DNA of 64,000 nt from Anaeramoeba flamelloides (taxonomy: Eukaryota > Metamonada > Anaeramoebidae), in contig JANTQA010000018.1 of NCBI GenBank assembly GCA_027625915.1, forward strand, positions 1 to 64,000, written 5' to 3'. The position numbers and the translations under genes were made by a program. This document shows, one piece after another, positions 60,856 to 64,000 of the stretch (positions within the stretch are counted from its first letter, which is position 1; each line of letters starts with the position of its first letter). The notes beneath the pieces were generated by a model. It was not told where the DNA came from and did no database searches. It saw only the letters and a program-made list of their open reading frames with translations.

Positions 60856-60987
60856 TTAAAATTCATTTTTTCATGATTTGGCCAATTATCTAGTGGAATT
60901 TTAATTGGATAAAAATTTCAGCTGATTTTTATTTTTTTTACATTCTGGAATATTGTTTCATTTTGGATTCTTGTCTCATACAATATA

Positions 60988-61255
60988 TCCCTTAGCACCC
61001 CGGATTTGCTTAACATTTCATCAAGTTTTTTAAAGTAAAAGATTTAAAATGATAATGATGTACTAATATATTTATTTTATTCATTTATCTTTAATCCAGA
61101 TTTGAATTATAATAAAAAGTCAAAAAAGTTCAAAGATAAAGTTGTTATGTTAATGAATTTTTTTTTGAAATTGGAAAAAAAAATAATAATTATTCATTTT
61201 TACATTTTTATAAAGATTTTTATTTTTTTTTTTAATTTTTTAAGGGAATATTCTC
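60988..61255. mobile_element. Terminus of a TCCCTTAGCACCCC element, inverted copy
   Basis: After TATA it reads TCCCTTAGCACCCCGGATTTGC, then the reverse complement of 30780-31058 (aaagttcaaagataaagt, ataattattcatttttac). The other end is not found before the LINE, so it is truncated. Confidence 0.65.
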
Positions 61256-61400
61256 TATTAATTTTAATTTTGACCAATAACTAAATATTGAATTCTTATT
61301 TTGAAATATGTTTAAAATTGAAAATAGACAGGTTTTTTCAATTTTAGATCTTTTAATTCTTGTTTGTTAAAATTTTTATATTAGTCAAAAAAAAGTGACT

Positions 61401-64000
61401 TTTTATTTTTTTTTTTTTATTATTTAAGGGAGGAGTTATTGACCCCTCTTATTTGCCCGAATTCCTAAATTTTTATTTAGGAATTTAATTAAAGACTCAA
61501 AAATAAGTTTATTACCCACTAAGGCTAATAAAGAGTTTGAATCCTTTTTATAATAATATTAGAAATATTATTATTATTTAATATATTAGATATATTAATT
61601 TTTTTTAATTCAGATATCCAGATTTTGCGATTATTTTCATAGGCTGAGCAGTTCCATAGAAAATGGTCTAAATCTTCAATAATATCTAAATTGTTTATTT
61701 TTTTACATAATTCACATAGTTTTGATTTGTTTTTATTCATAACATAAGAGTACCTGTTAAGGTAATTTGTAAAATTTCTGAGTTTTAAAATTGAAGTTGA
61801 GCCCTTCCATTTTAAATATCTTTGCTGCTTATTTATAGTATTATTGATTTGTACTATTTTTAGATATTCTTGAACTTTCCAACTTGGACTATTTTCTAAG
61901 TTTTTAATTCTAAAATTTTCTAGTTCATTTTCAAATTGTTTTAAATTTTTGGAGTACCAATTTATATTTTCTGATTCTTTTTTTTCTAAAAGGAAGATAA
62001 TTAATTAATTCATCATAATGGAGGATTTTTAATTTTTGAATTAACTTAAATCTTCTTTTTATATATCGTTATCCTTACGGGATCAATTTTTGCTTCAGTT
62101 TTATAAATAAGCCTTGGTGAGTGTGGGTTGATTAATAAAAAATTTTGTAATTTTTTTATTAATCCGAGTATCAATATCTTTAAAATCTGTTTTTGTTAAA
62201 TCAAATATTTCTAAACCATATAATAATTGGCTATGTAATACAGCTTTAAAAAATTGAATTTTTAATCCATTAGAAAAATTTTTTGTTGTAAGATATTGAT
62301 TAACTTTTTAAAATTGGCCTTAACTTTATCAAGGTTAAATTTTAAATGAGTTTTTTTTATCTAGCCAAATACCAAGATATAAAATTTCTTTTGGAATTAA
62401 AGTTTTTTTAGTTTTATCATCATTAGATTCATTCCAAAATCTTTTATTATTTTAAAGATTTTTTGTAATTGAAAATTTATTTCTATTAATGATCCTTTCA
62501 TCAGTAAAATCAGATCATCTGCAAACATTTGAATATGTAACGCTAGTGATTTAATTTTTTCTAAGAGAAAATGAGTAATAAATCCAAATAATAAAGGGGA
62601 TAATGGATCTCCTTGGTAAACACCAATTCCTCTTTTTGAGTAATAAGCAAGTAGATATTCTACAATAATTTCATTTTTTATAAATTTTTTAATTGAATAA
62701 TAAATAAGTGAATGATGAATAGAGTCAAAACATTTTTGTATATCTATTGTAACAATATAAATATTTTCTTTTTTAAATTTATTTTTTATTTTTTGATATT
62801 CATTCAATAAGTTTAAAACTGCAATTCTAGTATCTAATTTTTTTTTAAATCCAAATTGGTTTTTTTGAAACTAAGTCCCAAGAATCTTGAATTCCGGCAT
62901 ATAACAATTTAAGAAAAAATCTTGGGAGAGTTTGATTAATTGAAATTGGTCGATAATTAAGTGGAATACCTTCATCGCCAGATTTATGAATGAATAATAA
63001 ATTTCTTTTTTTTAATAAATTTAATATTTTTTTGAGAAATATCATTAATCCAATTAAAAAATATTTTTGGATTGTTTTTATAAAGTTTTCATAATTTATA
63101 TAAAATTCACTACTTTGATTTTTTATTGTTTTATATTGTTTAATTTTATCAAATTCTTTGACAGATTTATTTTTTTGATATTTGATAATTTCTTTGATTT
63201 TAGTAATTGAGAATATTTCTTCTATTTTAATATTTAATAAATTATTTTTATCTAATGTGAAATTTTTAATAAAATTAAGAATATATTTTTTTGGTTTTTT
63301 TACTAATAGATTTAACAAACCCGAAATATGAAGTTTCCATATTTTCATTATTAAGAATCATTTTACTCGAAGTTTCTCTTAATCTATTTAGCTTTTTCCA
63401 AAAGTTTTGATTTTCTTCAAATTCAATATTAATCTGGTTTATTAATTTAAAATATTGTTTACTATTCCTATCTTTAATTTCTTTAATTAATTCATTATTT
63501 TCAAATAATTTATTAATTAAATTATATAATTTTAAATCTTTTTTTGGTATATTTAAGATAATTCTCTCTTTTACTTTAAATTGTTTTTTAAAGATTTTAA
63601 AATTCTTTCCATTTAATTGATAATTTTTATTTTTATACAGTCAGTTTCACTTTTAAGGCACAAACTTTCAACGAAATTTAAGGCACAAAAAAATCTCAAA
63701 TTAAGACACAAAATTTGGAATTTTTTTTTTTACAATTTATTTTTACTAGAATTTGAATTTTGTGCTTTAATTTGAGATTTTTAGTGTGCCTTAAATTTCG
63801 TTGAAAGTTTGTGCCTTAAAAGTGAAACTGACTGTAAAAATTTATAAAGTCAACATGAAACTTTGCAATATCTTTAATTTTGTAGACATTTTTAATTTCC
63901 CAGTTTTTTATTAATATTAAATTTATTTAATATTGCATTATGATCACTAATTTTATTTTTTATGGTTTTTGATTTGATAAATTTTAAGTTATTAAAGTTA
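61401..64000 (-). mobile_element. APE-type LINE (non-LTR retrotransposon), runs off the window
   Basis: Minus orientation. From 5' to 3': an endonuclease end motif SDHNAIL at about 63929-63949; a linker (FWKKLNRLRETS); and a reverse transcriptase with GDEGIPLNYRPISINQTLPR at about 62910-62990, VTIDIQKCFDSIHHSL at about 62700-62760, GVYQGDPLSPLLFGF at about 62580-62625 and FADDLILL at about 62510-62530. A C-terminal CCHC knuckle (CELCKKINN...DHFLWNC) lies at about 61640-61720, then a poly-A tail (T-run at 61401-61418). Endonuclease plus C-terminal knuckle is typical of Jockey/CR1/I-like LINEs. The coding frame is broken near 62845 and again between 62397 and 61740, so it is probably inactive. 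Confidence 0.8.
63638..63834. mobile_element. 197-bp mariner-like MITE inside the LINE
   Basis: Flanked by TA at 63636-63637 and 63835-63836. The arms CAGTCAGTTTCACTTTTAAGG... are nearly perfect inverted repeats of about 80 bp. CAGT termini with a TA target are typical of Tc1/mariner. It sits in the LINE between the endonuclease and reverse transcriptase parts, so it is younger than the LINE. Confidence 0.85.

Overview
The window is nuclear DNA from a very AT-rich microbial eukaryote (roughly three quarters A+T, with long poly-A and poly-T runs). Coding patches stand out by lower AT, and asparagine/lysine-rich low complexity is common. A B-box / coiled-coil / filamin / TLDc protein, ribonuclease-inhibitor-type LRRs fused to ankyrin- and BTB-like parts, and short GT-AG introns suggest an amoeboid or amoeboflagellate protist, for example an Anaeramoeba-like lineage. 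The species cannot be proved from this sequence alone. No bacterial operons, tRNA, rRNA or CRISPR were seen.

Layout. 1-2.5 kb: palindromic repeats and weak exon candidates. 2.6-6.1 kb (minus): a decayed LRR-ankyrin-BTB gene whose paralogue lies at 56.1-59.2 kb (minus) and is nearly whole, with two in-frame stops. 6.5-14.9 kb: several inverted-repeat elements, plus a small B-box exon inside a duplicated segment (about 7.5-10.6 kb) repeated at about 40.4-44.5 kb. 15.0-17.1 kb: remnant of a coiled-coil plus P-loop-like gene. 17.2-22 kb: a TTAA-flanked element and an interlocking set of palindromes with unusually GC-rich termini. 24.0-25.6 kb (plus): the best gene, a two-exon secreted or surface protein with three bacterial-type beta-sandwich repeats. 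26-37 kb: transposons, foldbacks and long AT-rich intergenic DNA. 37.8-46.2 kb: TTAA elements, the second duplicated segment and a LINE fragment. 47.4-53.8 kb (minus): a probable TRIM-like gene in three exons (B-box1; B-box2 and coil; B-box-like, coil, filamin, TLDc). 59.6-64 kb: another TTAA element, a transposon end, and a LINE (endonuclease SDH motif, reverse transcriptase, CCHC knuckle) carrying a mariner-like MITE.

The most informative signal is the mobile DNA. Several short families share TTAA target sites and begin TTAAGG. A separate 155-170 bp family uses TA. Three of these insertions lie in one arm of the segmental duplication while the other arm keeps the approximate empty site, so the duplication records insertions directly. 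The protein-coding genes fall into two expanding, decaying families (LRR-BTB and B-box/TLDc).
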